A DNA stretch of 64,000 bases, from NCBI GenBank assembly GCA_947164865.1, contig CAMUYA010000007.1:1-64000 (forward strand). Reading direction: 5' to 3'. Of this stretch, positions 28,405 through 38,076 are shown piece after piece. Under the pieces are notes generated by a model, which made no database searches, had not been told where the DNA came from, and saw only the letters and a program-made list of their open reading frames with translations. The stretch comes from an uncultured Lachnospiraceae bacterium (GTDB taxonomy: Bacteria > Bacillota > Clostridia > Lachnospirales > Lachnospiraceae). The position numbers and the translations under genes were made by a program. How positions within the stretch are numbered: the stretch's first letter is position 1; the number at the start of each line of letters is the position of its first letter.

Positions 28405-29492
28405 AAAAAGTATTCGAAATACGGGAGAAGATCATTGAGATCTATTACAAATATGATGTTTTCATCCTTCCCGTGCTAAAACTTATAATCGCATTCATAG
28501 TGCTCCATACAGTCAATTCCAAGATGGGGTATTTCACCAAGATAGACAACGTTGCGGTAGAGCTTATCGCATCACTTCTGTGCTCCTTTCTCCCAAGCGG
28601 GATGATACTTGTTTTTGCGGGGCTCTTTACGCTGCTGCATATGTACGGACTTTCCCTCATCGTTGCCGGTCTCGGCGCGGTGCTTTATATCGTGCTGTAT
28701 CTTTTGTTCCTGAGGTTTTCGCCCAAGTCGGCTCTTGTGGTGGCGGTTCTCCCCGTGCTGATGCTCTGGAAGATCCCCTACATGCTCCCGATCATACTCG
28801 GGCTTGCGGCATCACCCGGAACGGTAGTGGCTGCGGGATGCGGTGTGGTGGCTTATTATTTCCTCCACATCATCAATTCCAACTCCGCCACAATAGCGAC
28901 CATGGAGCTCTCGGAAGTGCAGGATCAGTTTAAGCTTATGATCGATTCCATGCTTGCAAACAAGGGAATGATAATAGTTGTCATAGCCTTTGCGGTTACC
29001 ATCATCGTGGTTTATCTCATACGCAGGCTTCCCATCAAGCGCAACTGGGAGATCGCCATCGGCGCAGGTGCCGTGCTGCAGATACTCATTCTGCTGATCG
29101 GAGATGTCAAGCTCGATACCGGAATATCACCCCTCAATGTGATACTCGGATCGGTGCTCGGTGTGGCCATAGCCTTTGTCCTCAAATTCTTCAAGTTCTG
29201 TGTCGACTTTAACAGAAGCGAAAGAGTGCAGTTCGAGGACGATGATTACTACTACTACGTAAAAGCGGTTCCCAAGATCAATCTCGGTGCCGGGGAATCG
29301 GGAAGAGTGCGTCATATCAGCCGCCGCATGGCACGCAAGCCCTTTATCGACAGCTGGGGTCAGGAAGTATATGACGACGGGATAGACGAGAATTACGATT
29401 ACGAAGAAGGCGAATATTACGAAGAGGGTTCGGAAGAATACGAGCCCGAAGAATATTACGAAGAGAATTATGATTCCGGCGACGAGCAGTAA
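28401..29492 (+). CDS. Polytopic membrane protein with acidic Tyr-rich tail, cdaA operon
   Basis: A 363-residue membrane protein with about 8-9 hydrophobic segments between residues 15 and 270. After residue 280 comes a cytoplasmic or external tail with tandem DDDYYYY and, from about 320 to the end, a run rich in Glu, Asp and Tyr (DENYDYEEGEYYEEGSEEYE). The tail is strongly acidic and repetitive. It sits directly before cdaA, 42 nt away, and may help control or anchor the cyclase; this is context inference only. No named family was recognised. Confidence 0.6.
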   Translation: MKKVFEIREKIIEIYYKYDVFILPVLKLIIAFIVLHTVNSKMGYFTKIDNVAVELIASLLCSFLPSGMILVFAGLFTLLHMYGLSLIVAGLGAVLYIVLYLLFLRFSPKSALVVAVLPVLMLWKIPYMLPIILGLAASPGTVVAAGCGVVAYYFLHIINSNSATIATMELSEVQDQFKLMIDSMLANKGMIIVVIAFAVTIIVVYLIRRLPIKRNWEIAIGAGAVLQILILLIGDVKLDTGISPLNVILGSVLGVAIAFVLKFFKFCVDFNRSERVQFEDDDYYYYVKAVPKINLGAGESGRVRHISRRMARKPFIDSWGQEVYDDGIDENYDYEEGEYYEEGSEEYEPEEYYEENYDSGDEQ

Positions 29493-29534
29493 ATACTGCC
29501 CGGGCCGGAAAGATACACGGAGTGACGTTTTTTA

Positions 29535-30401
29535 ATGGAGTTTTTCACAAGAGCCATAAATTACCTTAAGAGCATAGGTATATATATGACTACGATACAA
29601 TGGCGCGATGCATTGGAGATACTGATCATTGCGTTTTTGTTGTATTATATTCTGGCCTGGATGAAAAGAACTCACGCATGGTCACTTCTCAAGGGTATCA
29701 TAATGATCGCGATCTTTCTGCTCACCGCATCGATCCTCAAGCTGGACACCATTCTCTGGATAGCTCAGAATGTGGTGAATTACGCGATCATCGCACTGCT
29801 TCTCGTGCTACAGCCCGAGCTGCGCATGGGTCTGGACAACCTGGGTAAAAAGAATCTCATCGGCAGTATCATTCCCGGCGGGATGCATCACGAAAACGAA
29901 GGCTTTTCCGAGGAGACCATAGCAGAGATAGTCAAGGCGTGCACCGAGATGGGAAAGGCCAAGACAGGAGCCCTTATAGTCCTTCAGAGAAACGAGATGC
30001 TCACCCAGTACGAGACCACAGGAATTGCCATCGACGGCAAGGTGACCAGCGGCCTCCTTATCAACATATTTGAGAAGAACACCCCTCTCCACGACGGGGC
30101 GGTGATAATATCCGGTAACCGTGTTACCGCGGCCACCTGTTACCTGCCTCTTTCCGACAGCATGACTCTCAGCAAGGAGCTGGGTACAAGGCACAGAGCA
30201 GCGGTGGGCGTGTCGGAAAAGACCGATGCCATCACCGTCATAGTTTCCGAGGAAACCGGAAGGCTTTCCATTGCCATGGGCGGCAGTATCGAGACTATTT
30301 CCGACGGGGAACAGCTCAGACAGAAGCTCATCAGGCTGATGATGAGAAAGGCCGCAAAAAGGACCCACAAAAAAAGCAAAAAGGAGACTGTTTCTGAATG
30401 A
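29535..30401 (+). CDS. cdaA: Membrane diadenylate cyclase CdaA
   Basis: A 288-residue c-di-AMP synthase. Three N-terminal helices precede the DAC domain. The catalytic DGA is D187-G188-A189 in LHDGAVI, and the RHR triad is R219-H220-R221 in GTRHRAA. c-di-AMP controls potassium and osmolyte balance and cell-wall homeostasis. The cdaR ATG overlaps its stop (ATGA), as in most Firmicutes; the usual third gene glmM is absent. Confidence 0.96.
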   Translation: MEFFTRAINYLKSIGIYMTTIQWRDALEILIIAFLLYYILAWMKRTHAWSLLKGIIMIAIFLLTASILKLDTILWIAQNVVNYAIIALLLVLQPELRMGLDNLGKKNLIGSIIPGGMHHENEGFSEETIAEIVKACTEMGKAKTGALIVLQRNEMLTQYETTGIAIDGKVTSGLLINIFEKNTPLHDGAVIISGNRVTAATCYLPLSDSMTLSKELGTRHRAAVGVSEKTDAITVIVSEETGRLSIAMGGSIETISDGEQLRQKLIRLMMRKAAKRTHKKSKKETVSE

Positions 30402-31660
30402 AAAAGTTTAAAGACTGGCTCCTTAAAGACTGGGGCCTTAAGATAATATCGATCATCCTGGCCGTGCTCATATGGTTTTTGTGGATACAGATCGAGAACC
30501 CTACAAAATCAAAAGATTTCAGCAATATCAAGGTCACGATCATCAACGAGGACGAGCTGGACCTCGAGAATAAAGTATATAAGGTGCTTGATAATTCCGA
30601 CACTGTGAGGGTGACGGTCACTGCTCCCAAGACGGTTATAGATTCCCTCACTTCCGAGGATATCATAGCCGAAGCGGATGCCTCGGATATGGAGGACGGT
30701 AAGATACCGATCAAGCTCTCGCTTGCGGGGGATTCCACCTACGACTCCATGAAGGCCAGCGGCGAAGCGATCTCCTTCAGCATCGAAGACAGAGCCAGAA
30801 AGTACGTTAACCTCTACTCTAATGCCGAGGGTGAAGTGGCGGAGAATTATTACTACAACGGAACTACCCTCGCTCAGAACATGATCGAGATATCCGGCCC
30901 TGAATCGGAAGTCAACCAGGTTTCCTACGGCCGGGTGGACATAGATATAACAGGTGCGTCGGTTTCTCTTTCCGCCAATATGGAGATAGAGCTCTGTGAC
31001 GAAAATGGGAAGGTCCTGAACCTTCAGAATGTCAAGAAACAGTCCGACTATGTGCAGGTTAACGTATCCGTTCTGGCCACCAAGAAACTTATAGTCTATG
31101 CCGGAAAGACGGGTGAGCCTGCGGAAGGTTATATCTACTCCGGAAAGATAAGCGTATCCCCCGAGGTGATAGCGGTTGCCGGAGATTCATACGCGCTCTC
31201 GAGTGCAGGAAGGATCAGCATCACCGATCCCATCGATATTTCCGGCGCGGATGAGAATGTTGAGAAGGTTGTGGATGTATCACCGTATCTGCCGAACGAT
31301 CTGCTCTTTGCGGATTCGGATTTCGACGGGCTCGCCACGGTCACGGTCTATGTTGAACCAAAGGCATATAAGGAATTATATGTTCCCGGGGAAAACATAA
31401 GGCTGACGGGTGTTCCACAGGGAATGGAAGCAGCGCTGGCTTCGGAGGGAGTGTATGTGACACTCTCGGGGCTTTCGGAAGAGCTTGATGCGCTGGATGC
31501 TTCCTCCGTGACGGCAGTGATAGACATAGAAGCCTGGATGAGCGCAAATAACCTTACAGAGGTCGCTCCCGGGTTACACAGCATCCCGGTGACCTTTGAA
31601 CTGAGCGGAAGCATCAAACCCACTGTGGAAGCACATACTCAGGTAACTTTCAGTAAATAA
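30398..31660 (+). CDS. cdaR: YbbR-domain regulator of CdaA
   Basis: A 420-residue protein with one N-terminal transmembrane helix (about residues 10-28, IISIILAVLIWFLWI) followed by several YbbR repeats outside the membrane (for example EEVKATVTI-like strands, KLIVYAGKTGEPAEGYIYSG). CdaR binds and modulates CdaA in Firmicutes. It is translationally coupled to cdaA and followed after 61 nt by HPr. Confidence 0.92.
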   Translation: MKKFKDWLLKDWGLKIISIILAVLIWFLWIQIENPTKSKDFSNIKVTIINEDELDLENKVYKVLDNSDTVRVTVTAPKTVIDSLTSEDIIAEADASDMEDGKIPIKLSLAGDSTYDSMKASGEAISFSIEDRARKYVNLYSNAEGEVAENYYYNGTTLAQNMIEISGPESEVNQVSYGRVDIDITGASVSLSANMEIELCDENGKVLNLQNVKKQSDYVQVNVSVLATKKLIVYAGKTGEPAEGYIYSGKISVSPEVIAVAGDSYALSSAGRISITDPIDISGADENVEKVVDVSPYLPNDLLFADSDFDGLATVTVYVEPKAYKELYVPGENIRLTGVPQGMEAALASEGVYVTLSGLSEELDALDASSVTAVIDIEAWMSANNLTEVAPGLHSIPVTFELSGSIKPTVEAHTQVTFSK

Positions 31661-31721
31661 CAGGATCGGACAGCAGCGGATCCGGGCAACAACGGGTTCA
31701 GATAAGCGGAAAGAGGTAGAA

Positions 31722-31985
31722 ATGGTAAGTCAGAAAGTAACGATAAAGAATCCTACAGGTCTTCACTTGAGACCGGCCGGGATATTATGCAAAGAGGCGA
31801 TGCAGTACAAATCCCTGATAACCTTCAGGTTCAGGGACACCACAGCCAATGCCAAGAGCGTGCTCAGCGTGCTGGGTGCCTGCGTTAAGAGCGGCGATGA
31901 GATCGAGCTCGTATGCGACGGGGAAGATGAAGAAGACGCTCTTAAGGCGCTTATCGCAGCCGTTGAATCAGGCCTCGGAGAATAA
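31722..31985 (+). CDS. ptsH: HPr phosphocarrier-family protein
   Basis: An 87-residue HPr. The PTS phosphorylation site H15 (GLHLRPA, with R17) and the regulatory serine S46 (KSVLSVLGA) of Gram-positive HPr are both present. It could act in PTS transport and carbon catabolite control. No Enzyme I lies beside it, so it might be a Crh-like or second copy; H15 argues for a true HPr. The ribosome site AAAGAGG lies upstream. A terminator follows. Confidence 0.9.
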   Translation: MVSQKVTIKNPTGLHLRPAGILCKEAMQYKSLITFRFRDTTANAKSVLSVLGACVKSGDEIELVCDGEDEEDALKALIAAVESGLGE

Positions 31986-31997
31986 GATGGACAGGCA

Positions 31998-32027
31998 GGC
32001 GCCCTCATAAAAGGGCGCCGTGTTTTT
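31998..32027 (+). terminator. Terminator ending the pfp-to-HPr unit
   Basis: A perfect 8-bp GC stem (31998-32005 with 32012-32019), 6-nt loop and T tract (about 32021-32027). It is the first clear terminator after the pfp promoter. Confidence 0.9.
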
Positions 32028-32059
32028 GTATTTGAAAGTATACCCCAAAGGATACGGTT

Positions 32060-32842
32060 TTGGAGCGAATGGAAACAGACAAAAGCGGGACGGTAAGCAT
32101 AATCATCCCGGTGTATCATCTTGAAAAGTATATAGAGCAGACGATGCAATGCGTGCTGGATCAGACCTACACCGACTGGGAGCTTCTGATGGTGGAAGAT
32201 AATTCCGACGACAGATCGGGCGAGATCATCGAGGAGTTTATCAGAGCACATGATCTGTCCGGCAAGGCAAGGCTCATTCACCTTACCGATGATTTCGGAG
32301 CGGCAGCTGCCAGAAACCGCGGGGTGAGAGAGTCAAAAGGCCGCTATATAGCATATCTCGACGGGGATGATGTATGGAGAAGAGATAAGCTCGAAAAGCA
32401 GCTTGCTTTTATGCACGAAAACGATGCGGCCTTTACTTTCTCGGGATATGAATTTGCCAACGCGGATGCGGTGGGCACGGGTAAGGTGGTCAGGGTCAAA
32501 AAGGAGTTTACCTACAAACAGGCTCTTAAGAACACAACGATTTTTACCAGCACCGTAATGTTCGACACCGAAAAGATCCCCAGGGAAAAGCTCATGATGC
32601 CCAAGGTAAAGAGCGAAGATACCGCTCTGTGGTGGAATATATTAAGAGAAGGCATCACCGCATACGGGCTGGATGAAAACCTGGTGCTCTACAGGCGCCC
32701 CGGTAAGAGCCTCTCATCAAACAAGCTCGAGGCCATCAGAAGGATATGGATGCTCTATCGGCACAATGAACATTTCAACATATTCAAGAGTGCGTATTAC
32801 TTTGTGTTCTGGGCATTTACGGCCGTGTGGAGAAGGATCTGA
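32060..32842 (+). CDS. GT2-family glycosyltransferase
   Basis: A 260-residue GT-A fold enzyme: VSIIIPVYHLEKYI at the start, QTYTDWELLMVEDNSDD, and the DGDD (LDGDDVW) metal site. The start is TTG at 32060, with AAAGGA 8 nt upstream (32047-32052); the in-frame ATG at 32069 has a site too close to work. Acceptor and donor are unknown. It heads the surface-glycan region, right after a terminator. Confidence 0.85.
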   Translation: MERMETDKSGTVSIIIPVYHLEKYIEQTMQCVLDQTYTDWELLMVEDNSDDRSGEIIEEFIRAHDLSGKARLIHLTDDFGAAAARNRGVRESKGRYIAYLDGDDVWRRDKLEKQLAFMHENDAAFTFSGYEFANADAVGTGKVVRVKKEFTYKQALKNTTIFTSTVMFDTEKIPREKLMMPKVKSEDTALWWNILREGITAYGLDENLVLYRRPGKSLSSNKLEAIRRIWMLYRHNEHFNIFKSAYYFVFWAFTAVWRRI

Positions 32843-32909
32843 AACAGCCCATATCATAAGACTGAACGAGACCGAGCAAGATCAAGCGGGAAAGATCATT
32901 AAGAGATAA

Positions 32910-34145
32910 ATGAAAACAGTTAATGAGAAGAATAAGAACATAATACTTACAGCGGTGAGCGTCATCATCTTTCTTATCACTCTCGGAGTGATATGGATCA
33001 TGCACAGGACCATACATTTCCAGATGGATGATCTGTGGTATTCCACCAAGCTTTATGATGCCGAGAATTCACCTCCGATAGAGAATATTAAGGACATTTT
33101 TGAAGCCCAGGTGTGGCACTATTTCAATTGGGGAGGAAGATCCGTCACACATACATTCCTGCAGATGACCCTGCTTGCGGGGGAGCTTTTTGCGGATGTC
33201 CTTAATGTGATAATGACGGTGCTGACAGGGCTTATCATAATGCTGATATCTCAGGATCTTTCCGGAACAAAGAGAGGATTCGGAAGAACGTTGGCGGGGA
33301 TCAGCATCGTGATAGGAATGCTCCATGCATTTAACCCCGACTGGCATCTTAACATGTACTGGCAGTCAGGCTCGGCCAACTACCTGCACATCACAGTGGT
33401 GATACTGCTTTTCATATGGGCATATCTGCACGCGCTTAAGAGCGTACCTGCCACCGGTAAGGCTTTGGAAGGAAGCAGTGGTCCGGCAGCGACGGATAGG
33501 GATAATAAAGGGGCTTCTGTCGGCGTACAGGTCGCATATTCCCTCATAATGATCCCTGTAGCGCTCTTTACCGGATGGAGCAACGAGAACATGGGTCCCA
33601 CAGCTTTCCTTATAGCGGTGGCAACAGTATTTCTCATCAGGAAAAGAGGCGGAAAGATAGCCTTCTGGATGATCGAGGGAGCGGCGCTTTCACTGATAGG
33701 ATCCGCTCTTTGCATACTTGCCCCCGGAAACAGCGTAAGAAGCGCATACATCGAGGAAAAAGGCCTTATCGCCGAGCTCCTGGGACGCCTCTTCGGAATA
33801 TCAAGAGGAGCGCTTGTTTACCTCTTTATCGCATTCCTTACGGCGATGGTGCTTCTCGGGGTGCTGCTCATATTCCTTAAGGAAAAAGCGGGAGCCGAAG
33901 TTTATCTGATACTTGGAAGCGCAGTGATCTCATGGGGAGCGATGATAATGTCGCCTCATTACCCCGAAAGAGCCGCATACGGAAGCATGGTGCTGCTGAT
34001 ACTTGCCATTTTCCTTATGGCGGAGAAGATCATAAGGGCAAAAAAAGAATCGGTGATACTTTTTTATACCACCGGTGCATTTATATGGATGAGAGGGATA
34101 TTCCTGGTGCTGGAGTTTTATGCGGCCAAGAATTACTGGATCTGA
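32910..34145 (+). CDS. DUF6056-like polytopic membrane protein
   Basis: A 411-residue membrane protein with about 10-11 helices. The early QMDDLWYST, HYFNWGGRSVTH, DWHLNMYWQSGSANYL and GWSNENMGP motifs match the DUF6056 pattern, a family found in glycan loci and probably related to GT-C glycosyltransferases; the acidic MDD could be the donor site (inference). A low-complexity loop (about 179-207) interrupts it. It is convergent with the minus-strand block. Confidence 0.7.
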   Translation: MKTVNEKNKNIILTAVSVIIFLITLGVIWIMHRTIHFQMDDLWYSTKLYDAENSPPIENIKDIFEAQVWHYFNWGGRSVTHTFLQMTLLAGELFADVLNVIMTVLTGLIIMLISQDLSGTKRGFGRTLAGISIVIGMLHAFNPDWHLNMYWQSGSANYLHITVVILLFIWAYLHALKSVPATGKALEGSSGPAATDRDNKGASVGVQVAYSLIMIPVALFTGWSNENMGPTAFLIAVATVFLIRKRGGKIAFWMIEGAALSLIGSALCILAPGNSVRSAYIEEKGLIAELLGRLFGISRGALVYLFIAFLTAMVLLGVLLIFLKEKAGAEVYLILGSAVISWGAMIMSPHYPERAAYGSMVLLILAIFLMAEKIIRAKKESVILFYTTGAFIWMRGIFLVLEFYAAKNYWI

Positions 34146-34235
34146 TGAAAGGATAAGGCGCCGGAGCAAAAGGGTCAGATACAAGGGATCAGATCATAAG
34201 TGCGGCTCAGAAGATAAGATTCAGAGGATAAGGAA
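34146..34235. repeat. Degenerate tandem repeat in the convergent spacer
   Basis: The 90-nt gap between two convergent genes is built of degenerate 13-15-nt units around GG.TCAGA and GATAA (about 34171-34182, 34184-34198, 34202-34216, 34218-34232). No terminator-like hairpin is visible. Confidence 0.5.
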
Positions 34236-36260
34236 TCAGAGAAACAGAATATAATATCCGGAATTGACATCCGAATCGATACTGATATATTCATGAGATG
34301 CGGACATGACCTGCTCGATATGCGAAAGAGCGGCCATGTCCGTATTGTCTTTTACGCAGAATACTATGGCATCTATCCCAAGCTCCCGGGCACGCTGCGC
34401 AAATCTTACGCCGCCGCCGGTGTAGAGGTCACCCGCATCGAGGGCAGCGTGATCAAGCCCGCTGTAATCGAGCCCGTCGGTCACGGAATCATTCTGCATA
34501 TAGTATACACATCCGAAGTACTCATTATAGAGCATCCAGTGATAAAGATCATCGGTGGTATCATCACACACCTCTGTGTTGTAAGCCTTGACATCCCCGT
34601 CCCACATATCGCGGCCGAAAACGGTGCTTACAGACCCTGTGCGCAGATGTATGTATTGCGTGAGGGAAGGAACCGCCAGCACGAGATAATCGCCGCCTTC
34701 ATGCTCTTCCGAGAGCAGGGAGAGTCTGTCTATTACAGGAATACATGATTCATAAGGATCACAGGGGAATTCCGGATCGATAACATTTCGCGCATCACTT
34801 TTCGATGAGCCGAATCCGCCGAGCACAAATATAAAGAAAGCCGAAATGACCACCGCGAAGGCGCTGATCACTTTAGATCTTCCCTTCAGATAACCGGTCA
34901 GATCAGAGAGCAGGGCAGCGATTGCCGGAATAAAAGGAAGGCAGATGCGGATATAATCATGTGAGAAAAACACTGTCTGTCCCAGACCGATCAGATATGC
35001 CGTGGGAGGAAGGATTATTAGAATAAGCATAAATACGCTGTAAATAAGCAGGGATGAGTAAGAGGAGAATGACAGAGGCGATAATGACGCACCGGATGAA
35101 GCGGAGCCTTTTTTGCTTTTTATCCTGCATAGAAGCCGCTTTCCGATAAGCTCGCATATAAGCATACCGATCCCTATCGCGAAGCAGGCACCGAGGCCGA
35201 TCATTGTGCTTGTGATGAGAGGCTCGATGATAACGGGAAGGATGAGGGCAAACCATTTCTTTTTAAGTGCGGTCCCGGCGGTCCACGAAGTGAGCACAAG
35301 AGCTACAATGCTGATACCTCGAAAGCCTGAGTACATGGCGTCGTATCCGATGTCGGAAGGCCTTGCGGAAAAGGATATGAGCATGAATACCGATATGGCA
35401 TAGAATATATGCTGCTTCAGAGGGCTGTCCTTAAATATCACCCTGCCGATGCGACAGAAGCAGGCATATCCCGCCACAAGCCAGAATACAGGCATGATGC
35501 GCCAGACAAGTAAAGCAGCGTTGCATCCGAAGGTGTTGCACAGCACGGTATAGAAAAAGGGAATGCACATGTAAGGAAGTCTGCTCGGAAGAGAATTCCC
35601 CACATAAGGGAGCCCCGTTAAGGGATTTACACTGAAAAGCTGTCCGGTGTGGAGAAATGAGCTTACGGTCTCGAGAGTCTGATCGCCGTGAAAGTCGGGA
35701 ACCGAAAAGATGATGTAAGCCACAGGGATCAGGCTGAGTATGATGCATAGGGATATGATCAGCGGATGGAGAAATCCGGGGCTTTTCGGATCCATTACCT
35801 TATCGCTGCCCTCGATAGACTTGCCTTCAGCGCCACTCGCGGAAGACTCGCCCATAGCTTCGCTTGCCGCAGGCTCTGCGGCCACCGTCGCTTTAAACCG
35901 CGCAAAGCTTGCGATTATAGTGATGAAATACCCTATCGTCAGTACAAAAATGAGCAAAACCGCAAAAAGCCTGGAAGCGTTAGCTACACTCAGGCTCAGG
36001 AAATATGAGATAAAGTTTGAGACCCCGGCGATAAGAAGAAGGATCAGCACTCCGAGGGAATAAGAATCCGCAAGGGAGGATAGTTCAAACAGGATGAATC
36101 TCCGCTTCTTATTCCCGGGGGAAGAGATCCCGGAAGAAACAGAAGCTCCCGGGGAGCCCTTCTTTTTAAGGGAAGAAAGGTTCTCCGAGAGTGAAACTAT
36201 CCCCATGCCGAGCAGCATGGGGCATATTATTAAGAATAAGATGAGCAGAAATGTTTTCAT
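34236..36260 (-). CDS. Large polytopic membrane protein (DUF6077-like)
   Basis: A 674-residue membrane protein with about 12-13 helices and an extracellular C-terminal domain. The loop DFHGDQTLETVSSFL..NPLTGLPYVGNSLPSRLPY resembles the GT-C-like DUF6077 group (low certainty). Three low-complexity Ser/Gly/Ala/Glu loops occur (about 31-55, 124-156 and 382-402). It is cotranscribed on the minus strand with the GtrB-type GT2, which is often paired with a GT-C protein that uses its polyprenyl-P-sugar. That pairing is the best functional hint. Confidence 0.55.
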   Translation of the reverse strand: MKTFLLILFLIICPMLLGMGIVSLSENLSSLKKKGSPGASVSSGISSPGNKKRRFILFELSSLADSYSLGVLILLLIAGVSNFISYFLSLSVANASRLFAVLLIFVLTIGYFITIIASFARFKATVAAEPAASEAMGESSASGAEGKSIEGSDKVMDPKSPGFLHPLIISLCIILSLIPVAYIIFSVPDFHGDQTLETVSSFLHTGQLFSVNPLTGLPYVGNSLPSRLPYMCIPFFYTVLCNTFGCNAALLVWRIMPVFWLVAGYACFCRIGRVIFKDSPLKQHIFYAISVFMLISFSARPSDIGYDAMYSGFRGISIVALVLTSWTAGTALKKKWFALILPVIIEPLITSTMIGLGACFAIGIGMLICELIGKRLLCRIKSKKGSASSGASLSPLSFSSYSSLLIYSVFMLILIILPPTAYLIGLGQTVFFSHDYIRICLPFIPAIAALLSDLTGYLKGRSKVISAFAVVISAFFIFVLGGFGSSKSDARNVIDPEFPCDPYESCIPVIDRLSLLSEEHEGGDYLVLAVPSLTQYIHLRTGSVSTVFGRDMWDGDVKAYNTEVCDDTTDDLYHWMLYNEYFGCVYYMQNDSVTDGLDYSGLDHAALDAGDLYTGGGVRFAQRARELGIDAIVFCVKDNTDMAALSHIEQVMSASHEYISIDSDVNSGYYILFL

Positions 36261-36344
36261 CTATACCTGATTCCTTAAAATGAAATTCCGTATAAATATT
36301 CCGTAAGTAATGCTCGCTAAATGAACTTCCTGTAAACGGCGCCC

Positions 36345-37280
36345 TCAGAAACAGTTTTTTTCGTTTTTGATGTAGATGGGGCGGTTCTTTACTTCCATAT
36401 ATGTCTTTGCAAGATACTGTCCCAGTATGCCGGTGCAGAAAAACTGCACGCCGCTTATGAACAGTATGATGCAGACCAGACTCGGCCAGCCCGATACAGG
36501 GTCTCCGAAGATAAGCTTTCTCACGATTATGAAAATGATCATAATGAAAGCAAAGGCAAAGAAGAAAAGCCCGACCACCGAAGAGATTGTAAGTGGCGCC
36601 GTGGAAAATGCGGTGATACCTTCTATGGAATAGCGCACCAGCTTCCAGAAGCTCCACTTGGTCTCACCTGCCACACGGTTAATGTTCTCATATTCGAGCC
36701 ATTTGGTCTTAAATCCGATCCAGCCGAAGATTCCCTTGGTGAAGCGGTTGTATTCCGACATCTCGAGGATGGCATTCACCATCTGGCGGGACATAAGCCT
36801 GTAATCCCTGGCTCCGTCCATCATCTCCACATTTGATATCTTGCGCATCAGACGGTAGAAGGCTCTGGCAAACAAGCTCCTTATGGGGGGCTCGCCTTTT
36901 CGGTTGACACGCCTTGTGGCCACAGAGTCGTAACCCTCATCGATCCCGTCAAGCATTTCGGGCAAAAGTGAAGGCGGATCCTGAAGGTCTGCGTCCATAA
37001 AGACCACCAGATCTCCGCGGGAATTTTGCAATCCTGCGTAGAGCGCCGACTCCTTTCCAAAGTTCCTGGAGAAGGATACAAGGTGCACCCGGCCGTCCTT
37101 ATCGCTGAGGGACCGCACCGCTTCGACAGTCCCGTCGGTGGAGCCGTCATCGATAAACAAAAACTCCGTATCGACCCCTCTTTCCTTCAGAGCAGGATCG
37201 ACCTTCATGTATTCTTTGTAGAACAGCGGAATGCTTTCTTCTTCGTTTAAGCACGGTACTACAACCGACAGAAGGCTCAT
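36345..37280 (-). CDS. GtrB/DPM1-type polyprenyl-phosphate glycosyltransferase
   Basis: A 311-residue GT2 enzyme that transfers a sugar (usually glucose) to undecaprenyl phosphate on the cytoplasmic face. N-terminal LSVVVPCLNEEESIPLFY, DDGSTDGT, the MDADLQDPP metal site, and two C-terminal transmembrane helices (about 230-290) are all typical. The ATG at 37280 is chosen because GAGG lies 6 nt upstream; the frame also has an upstream GTG at 37292. It is downstream of a minus-strand promoter at 37361-37390. Confidence 0.92.
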   Translation of the reverse strand: MSLLSVVVPCLNEEESIPLFYKEYMKVDPALKERGVDTEFLFIDDGSTDGTVEAVRSLSDKDGRVHLVSFSRNFGKESALYAGLQNSRGDLVVFMDADLQDPPSLLPEMLDGIDEGYDSVATRRVNRKGEPPIRSLFARAFYRLMRKISNVEMMDGARDYRLMSRQMVNAILEMSEYNRFTKGIFGWIGFKTKWLEYENINRVAGETKWSFWKLVRYSIEGITAFSTAPLTISSVVGLFFFAFAFIMIIFIIVRKLIFGDPVSGWPSLVCIILFISGVQFFCTGILGQYLAKTYMEVKNRPIYIKNEKNCF

Positions 37281-37360
37281 CAAAGTCCTCACTTTCCCGT
37301 CAACCGGATAAAAGATTTAAACCTCGCAGAGCCGGCCCTGCCGACTCCGTTTGTGAACAT

Positions 37361-37390
37361 ATAATAACATAGATAATGCGTTAATTTCAA
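37361..37390 (-). promoter_or_regulatory. Minus-strand promoter for the GtrB-type GT2 and membrane protein
   Basis: Read on the minus strand: TTGAAA (37385-37390), 18-nt spacer, TATTAT (37361-37366). Start site near 37354, leaving about 75 nt before the ATG at 37280. It lies just after the DUF4956 stop. Confidence 0.6.
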
Positions 37391-37393
37391 AAC

Positions 37394-37413
37394 TTAAGGA
37401 AACTTAATAATCA
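37394..37413. repeat. 20-bp direct repeat, copy 1
   Basis: TTAAGGAAACTTAATAATCA matches copy 2 at 38377-38396 with a single mismatch (19/20; 15 identical in a row). It covers the DUF4956 stop codon and lies on one side of the DUF4956 plus truncated VTC block. Confidence 0.8.
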
Positions 37414-38076
37414 GCCTTCCTGCACGATGGAGACGGTTTTCACGCCATCTAATCCATCGATCTTTTTCATGATGCTGTCGGGATCGTCGCACTTTAATTC
37501 CGCAACTATATTAAGTCCCGACTGCGAGAGGACTCTTGACTGGATGCGGTAGTTTTTGTCGGCTTCGCACAGGATGCCGTTAATGGCGGCGATGTCGACG
37601 TCCCTCTCAGCACCGATGGAAAAGAACATATTGCTCTTTCTCCCGGAGCTGCGCATCAGCTTGAAAATGACCAGTATGACAGTTATCACCACGCTCGAAA
37701 CCACCACGAGCCCCACCATACCGGTGCCGGCGATGATACCGCCGCTGATGGACCAGAAAAGGAATGCCAGATCAAGCGGATCCTTGACCGCCGTACGGAA
37801 ACGCACGATGGACAGAGCACCCACCATGCCCAGCGATACGATGACGCTGCTCTGTATGGTGAGTATGATCGAAGCCGTGATCACCGTCGTCAGTATCAGA
37901 GAGATATTAAACCGCTCGGAGTAGAATCCGTTGTTTGAAATGAGCCTGTATATCGCGTAAATATACACTCCCACCAGAATGGCTATGATCAGTGAGAGGA
38001 TTATCGCTTTAAAAGTGGGGGCGGTATTTCCTATGCCCTCCAGAAAAGAATTTTTTATAACATCTTTGATGCTCAT
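37411..38076 (-). CDS. DUF4956 membrane protein
   Basis: A 221-residue protein with four helices and the SIVRFRTAVKDPLDLAFLFWSI signature of DUF4956, then a cytoplasmic ferredoxin-like tail. The family usually sits beside a VTC-domain polyphosphate polymerase, and here it directly abuts a truncated VTC gene (next ATG begins where that stop ends). No ribosome site of its own is obvious beyond AGGAG in the last codons of the VTC gene. Confidence 0.9.
   Translation of the reverse strand: MSIKDVIKNSFLEGIGNTAPTFKAIILSLIIAILVGVYIYAIYRLISNNGFYSERFNISLILTTVITASIILTIQSSVIVSLGMVGALSIVRFRTAVKDPLDLAFLFWSISGGIIAGTGMVGLVVVSSVVITVILVIFKLMRSSGRKSNMFFSIGAERDVDIAAINGILCEADKNYRIQSRVLSQSGLNIVAELKCDDPDSIMKKIDGLDGVKTVSIVQEG

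Noticed and set aside
34293..34748. 151-codon plus-strand frame under the 674-residue membrane protein
   Set aside because: Overlaps a convincing minus-strand membrane protein and shows no domain.
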